Below are positions 23,701 through 36,200 of a stretch of 64,000 nt of DNA, piece after piece. Within the stretch, counting starts at the first letter, position 1, and each line of letters starts with the position of its first letter. The translations under genes and the position numbers were made by a program. Source of the DNA: Tubulanus polymorphus (lineage: Eukaryota > Nemertea > Palaeonemertea > Tubulaniformes > Tubulanidae); NCBI RefSeq assembly GCF_964204645.1, contig NC_134033.1:13394155-13458154 (forward strand). The letters are read 5' to 3'. The notes under the pieces are model-generated. The model was given only the letters and a program-made list of their open reading frames with translations. It had not been told where the DNA came from and made no database searches.

Positions 23701-26700
23701 ACGGCTCATTGTTTAGAGCTTTGTCATAACTGAAACTTGATGGGACAGCTCATTGTTCAGAGCTTTGTCATAACTGAAACTTGATGGGACAGCTCATTGT
23801 TCAGAGCTTTGTCACAACTGAAACTTGATGGGACGGCTCATTGTTCAGAGCTTTGTCACAACTGAAACTTGATGGGACAGCTCATTGTTCAGAGCTTTGT
23901 CACAACTGAAACTTGATGGGACGGCTCATTGTTCAGAGCTTTGTCACAACTGAAACTTGATGGGACGGCTCATTGTTCAGAGCTTTGTCACAACTGAAAC
24001 TTGATGGGACGGCTCATTGTTCAGAGCTTTGTCACAACTGAAACTTGATGGGACGGCTCATTGTTCAGAGCTTTGTCACAACTGAAACCTGATGGGACGG
24101 CTCATTGTTCAGAGCTTTGTCATAACTGAAACTTGATGGGACGGCTCATTGTTCAGAGCTTTGTCACAACTGAAACTTGATGGGACAGCTCATTGTTCAG
24201 AGCTTTGTCACAACTGAAACTTGATGGGACGGCTCATTGTTCAGAGCTTTGTCACAACTGAAACTTGATGGGACGGCTCATTGTTCAGAGCTTTGTCACA
24301 ACTGAAACTTGATGGGACGGCTCATTGTTCAGAGCTTTGTCACAACTGAAACTTGATGGGACAGCTCATTGTTCAGAGCTTTGTCACAACTGAAACTTGA
24401 TGGGACGGCTCATTGTTCAGAGCTTTGTCACAACTGAAACTTGATGGGACGGCTCATTGTTCAGAGCTTTGTCACAACTGAAACTTGATGGGACAGCTCA
24501 TGGTTCAGAGCTTTGTGACAACTGAAACTTGATGGGACGGCTCATTGTTCAGAGCTTTGTGACAACTGAAACTTGATGGGACAGCTCATTGTTCAGAGCT
24601 TTGTCACAACTGAAACCTGATGGGACAGCTCATTGTTCAGAGCTTTGTCACAACTGAAACTTGATGCGACGGCTCATTGTTCAGAGCTTTGTAACAACTG
24701 AAACTTGATGGGACAGCTCATTGTTCAGAGCTTTGTCACAACTGAAACTTGATGGGACGGCTCATTGTTCAGAGCTTTGTAACAACTGAAACTTGATGGG
24801 ACAGCTCATTGTTCAGAGCTTTGTCACAACTGAAACTTGATGCGACGGCTCATTGTTCAGAGCTTTGTAACAACTGAAACTTGATGGGACAGCTCATTGT
24901 TCAGAGCTTTGTCACAACTGAAACTTGATGGGACGGCTCATTGTTCAGAGCTTTGTAACAACTGAAACTTGATGGGACAGCTCATTGTTCAGATAAGCTC
25001 AAGTTGAATTTACATGACTGTATTCTAACTGGAGCCAAAAAGTAATGGTACTCACCGATCTGATGTATGGAATAATAAGCTCCTTTAACATCTTGAAATA
25101 GGCGTAATATATCGAGATATTTACCAGTCGAAAGGTTTTTATGGATCCATCGCCAATCTGAAATAAGAGCCATCGCTTATTATACAGTGACATTGCTCAC
25201 AGGAAATATCGGCCATGTAGGTCTAAGATCCACTGGTCTCCAGCACAGGAAACCAAGCAAATTCTGCTCAAACATACAACCCTGCCTAAATGATAAAATA
25301 GCAATATCTAAGATTGTAATGGCCACTGAATGATTGATACCAACTTAAACTCCAATGCAATCAACATATCAAACTGTAAAGATACCTCTTCCTAGATGTC
25401 TGTTAACCAAAGCTTGCGCTAATATCATTTGTCCGCATCGAAGCATACATCCCCATCCTGCATCCGTCGTTGGACCAGTACCACCTGTAAAACGGAGTAG
25501 ATTAAATCAGGTAGGTCTTTCAGCATCAGGAAGCAAGTTTAACCACAATCAGATTTGAAGGGATTTCATCGCATTTCAACATTGTCAATGCCACAAATAT
25601 GGGCCAATTTCATTGATTTGAAAAAATGCTCCCAACGTAGCAGAGCTTGTGTCACTGAACCATATCATCGCTCAGAGTGGAAATGTCAATATTTTACAAC
25701 AATCCTAAATTCAATTCTTAGGATCCTGCGGCCAGTTGCATAGTCATGGCTTAGACTTAAGACCAGTCTAAGACCCGCTTAGTTCTATAGCCAATCTAAC
25801 AACTTGAGACCAGTCTTAAGATTTAAGACCACTTTTGGACTTAAGTTACGACTGTGAAACAGGCCCCTGGGGTTAGAGTTTAGATTCTGAACCTCAGCTA
25901 TACCGGTATGCAACATGTGCCCTCGAAAGGTCACCAATGTTAAGGTATGTAATACTAACCAATAGGACTGAATCCTTTTCTGTATGTTAACCATATTTTT
26001 GAGAGAATATCGTTTCGTAGCTCCTCGCGATCTGAAATTAATCGATATGAATCAGAATGTTGGCAGGTAATACTGGATGATTCACACAGTAAGCTACCTT
26101 CTTTTAAACCCCTTACCATAGAGAGCGCTGTAACATTTTCCTAATATATAAACGGGATCTTCGGTCTGGGGAAAATCCTCATATTCCAAACCACCTCCAC
26201 TTTCATATGTCAGAACCGAATGTATTGAGGCTAAAATAGAGGAGGTTGAATCTCTAAAAAAAAGGGATCTTCCACAGGGGCAGATTTAATAATCATAATG
26301 ATCAGTTATTCGCTTGTAAAGCGTAGAACTATTGAAAATAATCTCTGTGCTTTATTTAATACATCACATGAGAAAATAAAAGACATTTTAAAACAAACCA
26401 TGAAAACGTCAAGGATAGTTTAAAAAATAAACCAATTTGGAAAAATGAGTTTTTAGTTCGGATTTAAAACAATGAACTGATGGGCATTCCCTAATTAACA
26501 GGGGAAGGGAATTCCATAGACTTAGTGCATAATTTATGTTTTATTAAAACATAAAAGCCCTAGAGCCACAAACGAGTTTAAGAAACATGAACAGCAAAGC
26601 CAAAGGGAGCCAATCTTTGTATGTTAATTTTTGACAACTCCTTTCATCTTTCTGTAGGTTCTGGTTGATCTACCCTTTTGCTACTAATTTTTTTTACAGC

Positions 26701-26874
26701 CTTGTGAGGTTGTAAGAGGATTAATCACTCAAATCAACCTAAACTCTTTCCCCTTGACAACGTTTGAGGTGAAAAATTTAACCACCACCACGATTGATTT
26801 AAATTGAATTTGTTTGAGTTTCGACACATATTTAGATTACCAGACATCATATTTGGGTTGATTCCCAGCGCCAT
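20783..26874 (-). CDS. ATG4 cysteine protease
   Basis: Complete gene with eleven coding exons: 26874-26841, 26230-26117, 26031-25960, 25484-25386, 25157-25056, 23471-23399, 23242-23163, 22582-22365, 21892-21668, 21367-21205 and 20841-20783. They give 1,239 bp and 412 residues, with every junction phase agreeing. ATG4 cleaves the C terminus of ATG8/LC3 proteins so they can be lipidated, and later delipidates them in the cytosol. Visible family motifs in order: [36 protein letters not shown] with the nucleophile Cys (residue 86 in this model), [28 protein letters not shown], and YLDPHTTQ with the catalytic Asp and His. The C-terminal FELL is an LC3-interacting-type motif. HWPPF near the end resembles ATG4A. 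The first exon ([11 protein letters not shown]) is the least certain: it was chosen because it has an ATG, a GTAATC donor and the required phase 1. Confidence 0.92.
20910..21084. mobile_element. Pogo-like inverted-repeat element, 175 bp
   Basis: Flanked by TA. The left end reads CAATCAACCCCCGATATACT and the right end, in reverse complement, CAGTCGACCCTCGATATACC. An extra internal copy of CACCCCCGATATACC is present. It is non-coding and lies in the last intron of ATG4. Confidence 0.7.
21461..21600. mobile_element. Degenerate pogo-like element
   Basis: The left end CAGTTGAACCTCGTTAATAC follows TA. An inverted but truncated partner, ATTAACGAGGTAAA, lies near 21587-21600. The right terminus is lost. 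It lies in the intron between ATG4 exons 9 and 10. Confidence 0.5.
23511..24993. repeat. 44-bp minisatellite, about 34 copies
   Basis: Unit CTGAAACTTGATGGGACGGC then TCATTGTTCAGAGCTTTGTC plus four bases. Copies are near-identical, varying mostly at GGACGG/GGACAG, TCATAA/TCACAA/TAACAA and a few single bases. The variant types are arranged in runs, for example alternating TCACAA and TAACAA near the right end, which suggests recent expansion of multi-unit blocks. It fills most of the intron between ATG4 exons 5 and 6. Confidence 0.97.
25725..25872. mobile_element. Foldback element in an ATG4 intron
   Basis: The left arm contains GGCCAGTTGCATAGTCATGGC followed by TTAGACTTAAGACC. The right arm, in reverse complement, reads GGGGCCTGTTTCACAGTCGT then AACTTAAGTCC. 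Internal AAGACCAGTCT blocks are repeated. Non-coding, in the intron between ATG4 exons 3 and 4. Confidence 0.65.
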
Positions 26875-27842
26875 TAGCTGCACTAACTATCACAGATTAT
26901 CCTCGCTTATTGTTTGAAAGAAAAACAAATGTCGAAACAATTATAGCATGAATCATGTGAATTGGGCGACTTTGGTTTATTCGAGTCGCATATCTGTCAA
27001 AGAGTGACCCGTACGCTGGCGCCATCTGTATTTACATTCGCTTGCCAGGGATTGTAGCCGACCTTACCCTGGCAAGTGGATTGACAATGGGGTGAAATGA
27101 ATTAGAAACGAATTCAAAATGATATAAATTTGAAAAAAATAGATTTGAATCTAAACATTACTTACAGATGAATATAGTTGTTTTTTTTAATTTAATGGAT
27201 TGATATTTTGTGGGATTCGAACCCTCGCAAGTGTAGAGGAGATTGACATTTTAGTCAACTGACTCTTCTCGGCACTGGACTCTACTGACAGGAGCTGGAA
27301 AATTATTCTGTGTATATAGTGTATTAGCGGTTTGACAGTTAAGAATAGGCTCCATACTAATTGATTGGAGGTAAGGTGGATTGGGGCTAATTGTGGACTA
27401 TCATTATTAAACTAAAAAACATCGATCCACGTGTAACTCTAACTTGTTTGTGAGTTGTTTGTTCATGTTGTAATGCATTTTATCAGTGTTTGTATGTAGC
27501 CCTCTACATGTCAGTTGTAAATCGAAGGCCAGAACAAGAAGGGCAAGGAGGTTAAGTTTTGGCAAGGTTTAAGATAAGCAATATGTCAGTGATGTTACCC
27601 ACTCCTCCACTACGTGCTGTTTCTAGTTTTTCGTGGCTCGATGGATGAATTGAGGAGGCACATCAAAACTTTTTTGTTGCATTAAATGCTAGCTATGACA
27701 GTAAATAAATGCACATTTGACGTTGGTACTGGGAACTAGCTTTGCACAGAGATCAAACCATTTTGTAAAAAGTAGTTTTTTCCTATTTACTTGTTTCCAG
27801 ACATTAATTGAGATCATTTGGTGATTCAGTCTTAACATCAGG
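26875..27842. promoter_or_regulatory. Divergent intergenic region between ATG4 and RagA/B
   Basis: 967 bp separate the proposed ATG4 start (minus) from the RagA/B start (plus), so both 5' regions and promoters must lie in it or in upstream non-coding exons. There is no TATA box at a convincing distance. A minus-strand AGATGGCGCC near 27021 resembles a YY1-type core element. A SINE occupies 27178-27295. Confidence 0.5.
27178..27295 (-). mobile_element. tRNA-derived SINE
   Basis: On the minus strand, a tRNA-like body with AGTCAGTTGACTAAAATG (A-box side) is followed after about 30 bases by a perfect B box GGTTCGAATCC and a CCCAC stem end. After that come about 20 AT-rich bases and an A-run (TTAAAAAAAAC). 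The acceptor stem and D arm are decayed, so it is not a working tRNA gene. It lies in the ATG4/RagA spacer. Confidence 0.6.
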
Positions 27843-30353
<2,511 letters not shown>

Positions 30354-30380
30354 ATGATCATCCGTCGTTATTTATAGCGG

Positions 30381-30386
30381 AATAAA
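30381..30386 (+). terminator. Poly(A) signal of the RagA/B gene
   Basis: AATAAA, 28 bp downstream of the stop codon, followed by T-rich sequence. Confidence 0.6.
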
Positions 30387-31104
30387 CACTTTTAAAATTC
30401 GTGAGTCAGCGTAAGGCAATCGCCGTGACGCACGACGTGAAAGACTTCAACAATACTCGAGATTCGCTCAAACGTTTTTTATCGCTGATAATGAAAATCG
30501 TGGTGATGATTTATATTCAATATGTAAATTGATTTCACTCTCAGAATATGTTGGAGACATTAATCGAACTTAGCATCGTCAATTACGATGAATTCTGTGC
30601 TGAATGAAATACTGTAGATCCTGGTTTATTATGACAGCTCCTCATTACACATGGTATTTTATATGAATTAATGTTCGAATGGACGATACTATCCTGATTA
30701 GAGGTGGATTAAGCAGAGTTTACCGCAGTTTAATTCTAGATACAATCATGTTCGTTGAGTTGTATATATATATATCTGTCTCGGTGGAATTTATGAATTT
30801 GATTGCAGTAATTATAAAAGACAACTAGAGCTGCAAACTCATAGTAACGTTATATATACATTGTATATTATGTTAACTAGGTACCTGAGATATTTGCTTA
30901 CGCTCTATTTTTCTAATACACGTAAAAATTCTATTGAAATTTATTATTTTTCTCTCAATTGTTTGTATTATGGTTCGTTTCTTTGTTTTGGAATTTCGTC
31001 GCTTGGATCTTGGTTTTCCAAGACTAACCCTATTGGATTATTCATGATGATTATGTGATAATATTATCGAAAATGAATTATATGAATATGGGTCAAAGTT
31101 ATTT

Positions 31105-31350
31105 CAAATTGAATTGACCGGTAAACTAGCCGCAATATTGATGACGTAGCGAATTATAATAAAACACGAAACTTTATTAAATAGAAAATATAGTCACGAA
31201 ATATATTGAATTACAGAATGAACCCTGAAATTGTGTATAATCGTTATTTTGAAACGTCAATATGATTACGTAGTGCACACTATCGATCGACTCGCACAGT
31301 ACTAAATAACACATAGCCGTAGTATCAATTGTATAAAGACATTGTTGTCA
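31105..31350. repeat. Dispersed repeat, copy 2 of 2
   Basis: Same-orientation relative of 1341-1596, sharing AATTGAATTG, AGTCACGAAATATAT, TAATCGTTATTTTGA and a TACGTAGTGCA block. No terminal inverted repeat is seen. Confidence 0.6.
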
Positions 31351-31626
31351 CGTGGTTATTAAAAACATAAGAAAACAAAAAAAAAAACAAAACATTAACA
31401 CTTTATAACAATAAATCAGAATGTGGAATTTTAGTATTATGTATCAACATTTTCTGATAACGGGATACTTATTGCATTAGACCCATTGCAGCCCTGAAGG
31501 GTCCATCTCGTGACAACGCCATATAATTACGTAACTATCAATACAATTAGTGATTTCAGGGTCACCAGAAATGTGTGAACGACCATAAGGCATATTATCA
31601 AAAATACATTAGGCTGAAAAAAACAC

Positions 31627-31788
31627 GATACCTTGTTTCTCATAATGGGTCGGGTCATTTTGTAAACTACAATACAATTTGTAATCAAAACTGCCGGGTC
31701 TGCTATGGTTAGCGTTTTATGATATGAAAAAAGTAATGTACAGGGTAGATAGGCGGGCTACCGGGGAAACTTACAACGTACATGTATC
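31627..31788. mobile_element. Small inverted-repeat element (MITE), copy 2
   Basis: Begins GATACCTTGTTTCTC, the exact terminal repeat of the copy at 18173-18350, and keeps the interior blocks TTTTGTAAA and GCCGGGTCTG. Its right terminus is eroded (GGGGAAAC and GTATC separated by extra bases). Confidence 0.6.
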
Positions 31789-32187
31789 AAATTTTCTAGC
31801 CTTCTAAGATGAATTTTTTGCTATGTACTACTAGTCTTCAACCGTCAGTGCTGGTTCCACAAAGGTCGTCACGTTAAAAAGGCGTTCCACGTTCCTATTC
31901 AGCCCGTGGAAAAAACGCGTACAGGAACATATGAACGTCTACATGTAGTACACAACACAGACAAGAATGGACGGTATTTTGAAGTATATGCAACTTTGAA
32001 TTGGAAATTAATGACAAACATTTTCATTTACAATCGATCACAGTAAAACTCGCATTAGAATCTTTGGTCATGTAATATTTTAGATACAGGGTAGAAATAG
32101 TGATATTGTGGCCATTAAGCTATCTAAACTTTCTAAACAAGACAAATTATTTTGATGATTTTGTTCTTGAACTAATTTGGTGTGCAT

Positions 32188-32193
32188 TTTATT
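32188..32193 (-). terminator. Possible poly(A) signal of the mucin gene
   Basis: Minus-strand AATAAA about 330 bp after the mucin stop codon; the first full hexamer noticed downstream. Confidence 0.4.
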
Positions 32194-32524
32194 GAATGTC
32201 TCCCTCAGAATTGAGAGCAATGAAATGGGAGTTCTTTGATCGTTTCTATTACCGTTTACAATTTACTCGATGTATACGCATTCATTGGGGATAGAAAAAT
32301 CTGCACTTCTTACGGACGAGTTTGTCTCCTCGGAAATCATGATATAAACATAATACTGTTACGAAAAAAGATAATTGAAACAAGATATGTATAACAATTA
32401 ACAGAAAAGACTAGAAGTCTGACATAACTTCTAGTTTTCACGAAATTTAGGCCTGTCACGGATTGGGCAAATACAACAAGCTTCATAATCGCACGTCTAG
32501 TACGTCTTCAAAGACTAGATCAAT

Positions 32525-33280
32525 CTATATTGTATTCGTATCCGCTTCATCCTTCTCCAGGCGAAACAGTCCTCCAGGTTTGGGGGGCGAAACTTTGGGC
32601 CTCTTAATTTTGAACTGGAAAGAAATGAAAAAGGTGTAAATACCTGTCATCGGCATCGTCAGGTGTTAATACCTGTTTCATCCTGTTTCATACCTGTTCC
32701 TTTCTATCCACCGAAGAAGATTCCACCCCACCAAACAGAGTATCGAAATAGTTATACATATCGGAATCGGCGTCATCGTCGATTTCACGGGGTAACGAAG
32801 GTGAAGGTCGTCGTGTTTGGCGTGACGATGCCATAGAGTACCACGAAAAACGACTGAACGACATCCGGCCCATATCGCGTTCCAGCGATAAACTGCTTGC
32901 ATCCGTATTGACATGCTTTGAAAAATAGAAGGATAAAAACGGACGTGTATTTTTAAGGCTGTTATTAAAAGCTCATTTAAGCACATATAGATTACGCACT
33001 GGAGACAAATGCCACAAAAGGCATCGACAAAATTACTCAAAACTGAATCGAAATACATGTATATCTTATTACAAAATTTACACACCAACGGCAGATTGTA
33101 ACGACCTGTAGTGGAAAGTTGAGGTCTGGGAATTCTTGTTTCTTCATTGATTTGTCTCCAGAATAATGCTTCCACGGAAAGTGGATCCCGATGAAGGTTA
33201 CTGAAACAAAACCGATTAATAGGTTATACGTAGATAACATTTAAAAGAAACATTGCTATCAAAATAGAATGATGGTCACC
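32525..33280 (-). other. Mucin cytoplasmic tail exons
   Basis: The tail begins in the transmembrane exon with the stop-transfer sequence RRRKKRQQ and continues through three exons (33200-33086, 32915-32694, 32614-32525) to a TAG at 32527-32525. Its roughly 150 residues include a basic, Ser/Pro-rich stretch (RQTRRPSPSLPRE), an acidic one (DDDADSDMYNYFDTLFGG) with two tyrosines, and a proline-rich end (RPKVSPPKPGG). These are candidate phosphorylation and SH3-type binding sites, but no named signalling domain is present. The donor of exon 33200-33086 was chosen as GTGTGT at 33085, which keeps phase 0 into the next exon. Confidence 0.75.
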
Positions 33281-36200
33281 TGGATTGTTGTCGTTTCTTC
33301 CTACGTCGTACGAAAATGATGATAACAGTAAATATGATGGCAATTAGTAGAACACCGAAAACTGCACCGAGAGAAATGGCTATCACGTTCTGTTCTGATG
33401 AGGCAACTACAGATTGAGCGGAACACTCAGATCCTGTATATGATTCGTTACATCTGCAAATTATACAAATAATCGATGATAAATAGACGGAGGTGATTAA
33501 TGAACCCCAGAATGCCCGTAGAAAATTATGCTTAAATTCAATCATAATAAATCACGAATTGCTTTGATCAATGATTATTGAATTCCTGATCAAGCCGATC
33601 AACTTACACACAGTACGGTTCACCAGACGCATGGGACGTATAGCATGCACCGTTTCCGCTACATGTGACTCCGTAACATCTATCTTCGCATTTTATATTC
33701 AATTGTGTTGATCTATTTGCGGGGTTGGCACACTTATATCCGAGCGGACATAGTGCCGGATTTACACGATAACACGGATCAATCGGATTCGATTTGTGTG
33801 ACTCTACGAATCAAGATAATGAATAACGATAACATAATATATTTTGATCGCACATCGTGTAATTAAAAGCTGTCGAAAAAACTTACTGATGAAATTTTTT
33901 TTCGTCCAATTCCTGTCAACCTTATACTGTTCGATACTGAAGTTATTACTAATAAGCCTTGGTAATACTTTATTATCGAGGTATTCAATAAGATTGACAT
34001 TATCGTTATCCTTAAGATACCTCAGCAAAACTGATGTGTTATACTCAACAATGTATTGATAAATAACGCTTCCATTCCTGCCAAGAACAGAAAATTTATG
34101 TGTCAGTAGTAAACCAAGAATAGATCTACAAATGAAATGTATCCACTTACGATAATCCTAACGTAACAATTCTCGATATAGGTGGACTTAAACCAAAGTG
34201 TTCATTTCCTACCTGAAATTTTTAGAAAGGGAGTAAACCGAACAGCGAAAGTGGCTTATTAGATAAATTCATTTTAAAATCACAAAATAAGAAAACTCAC
34301 CGCATGTCGTGCAATGTGCTCCAAAACATCAAACTCTCTTGATGTGTTGTCCGAAAAAGCTGGATTCCAGGAACGATTGATCTTTACAGAGAATGGCCCG
34401 ACGCTAGTTGTTTGTAAGTAACCTGAATTCAAAGAGCCGTAGATGTTTTGAATACTTATTAGTTAAGTAAAATGCAATTCATCATGATTCTACCAGTACT
34501 AACTTTTATCTGATATCGGTACATAGCGAGGACTAGGTGTTTGTGTGTCCACCATAGTGGAGCTGAGAGTCGAAAATGAAGTAGACGAATCGGTTGGTGT
34601 GGAACTCTCGGTGCTCATCGAGGAAACTACCGTAGTTGAGCTGACAATCGAGGATGAAGTAGACGAAGCCGTTGTGAAGGTCGTATCGGTGCTTGCCGAT
34701 GTCGATGTGTCTACCGTGGTGGATGTGTCAGTCGAGAACGAAGTAGACGAATCCGTTGCTGATGTCGTCTTGGTTCTTGCCGATGTCGATGTGTCTTCCG
34801 TTGTGGAGCTGGCAGTCGAGGACGAAGTAGACGAATCCGTTGGTGATGTCGTCACGGGGCTCGCCGATGTCGATGTGTAAACCGTAGTGGAGCTGACAGT
34901 CGAGGTTGAAATAGACGAATCTGTTGCTGATGTCGTCTCGGAACTCGCCGATGTCGATGTGTCTACTACCATGGTGGATGTATCAGTCGAGGACGATGTA
35001 GACAAATCCGTTGTTGAGGCCGTCTCTGTGCTCACCGAGGTTGATGTGTCCACCGTAGTGGAGGTGTCAGTCGAGGACGAAGTAGACGAATCTGTTGGTG
35101 ATGTAGTCTCGATGCGCAACGAGGTAGATATGTCTAACGTTGTTGAGCTGACAGTCGAAGATGAAGTAGACGAATCCGCTGGCGATGTCGTATCGGTGCT
35201 TGCCGAGGTCGATGTGTCTACCGTAGTGGAGGTGTCAGCCGAGGACGAAGTAGACGAATCCGTTGTGAAGGTCGTATCGGTACTCGCCGATGTCGATGTG
35301 TCTCCCGTAGTGGAGGTGTCAGTCGGCGACGAAGTAGACGAATCCGTTGGTGATGTCGTCACAGTGCTCGCCGAGGTCGATGTGTCTACCGCAGTGGAGG
35401 TGTCAGTCGAGGACGAAGTAGACGAATCCGTTGGAGATGTCGTCTCGGTGCTTGCCGATGTCGATGTGTCTACCGTAGTGGAGCTGAAAGTCGAGGATGA
35501 AGTAGACGAATCCGTTGGTGATGTCGTCTCGGTGCTCACCGAGGTCGATGTGTCTACCGTAGTGGAGGTGTCAGTCGATGACGAAGTAGACGAATCCGTT
35601 GGTGTTGTCGTCTCGATGCTCACCGAGGTCGATGTGTCTACCGTAGTGGATATGTCAGTCGAGGACGAAGTAGACGTATCCGTTGCTGATGTCGTCTCGG
35701 TGCTCGACGAGGTCGATGTGTCTACCGTAGTTGAGCTGACAGTCGAGGACGAAGTAGACAAATCCGTTGTTAAGGTCGTATCGGTACTCGCCGAGGTCGA
35801 TGTGTCTACCATAGTGGAGCTGACAGTCGAGGATGAAGTCGACGAATCCGTTGGTGTTGTCGTCTCGGTGCTCACCGATGTCGAAGTGTCTACCGTAGTT
35901 GATGTGTCAGTCGAGGATGAAGTAGACGAATCCATTGGAGATGTCGTCTTAGTGCTCACCGATGTCGATGTGTCTACCGTAGTGGATGCGTCAGTCGCGG
36001 ATGAAGTAGACGAATCCGTTGGTGATGTCGTATCGGTATTCGCCGAGGTCGATGTGTCTACCGTAGTGGATGTGTCAGTCGAGGATGTAGTCGACGAATC
36101 CGTTGGTGATGTCGTATCGGTACTCGCCGAGGTCGATGTGTCTACCGTAGTGGAGGTGTCAGTCGAGTATGAAGTAGTCGAATCCGTTGGTGATGTCGTC

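Larger units (their letters stand above)
30354..32524. other. Convergent 3' region between RagA/B and the mucin gene
   Basis: Contains a plus-strand AATAAA at 30381-30386, 28 bp after the RagA/B stop and its likely poly(A) signal. A minus-strand AATAAA at 32188-32193 lies about 330 bp after the mucin stop. Between them are two dispersed repeats. No gene is recognised. Confidence 0.6.

Noticed and set aside
23511-24993. CRISPR-like array
   Set aside because: The 44-bp units are contiguous with no unique spacers, in the intron of an animal gene.
27216-27295. tRNA gene on the minus strand
   Set aside because: The B box is perfect but the acceptor stem does not close and the D arm is decayed; called a SINE instead.
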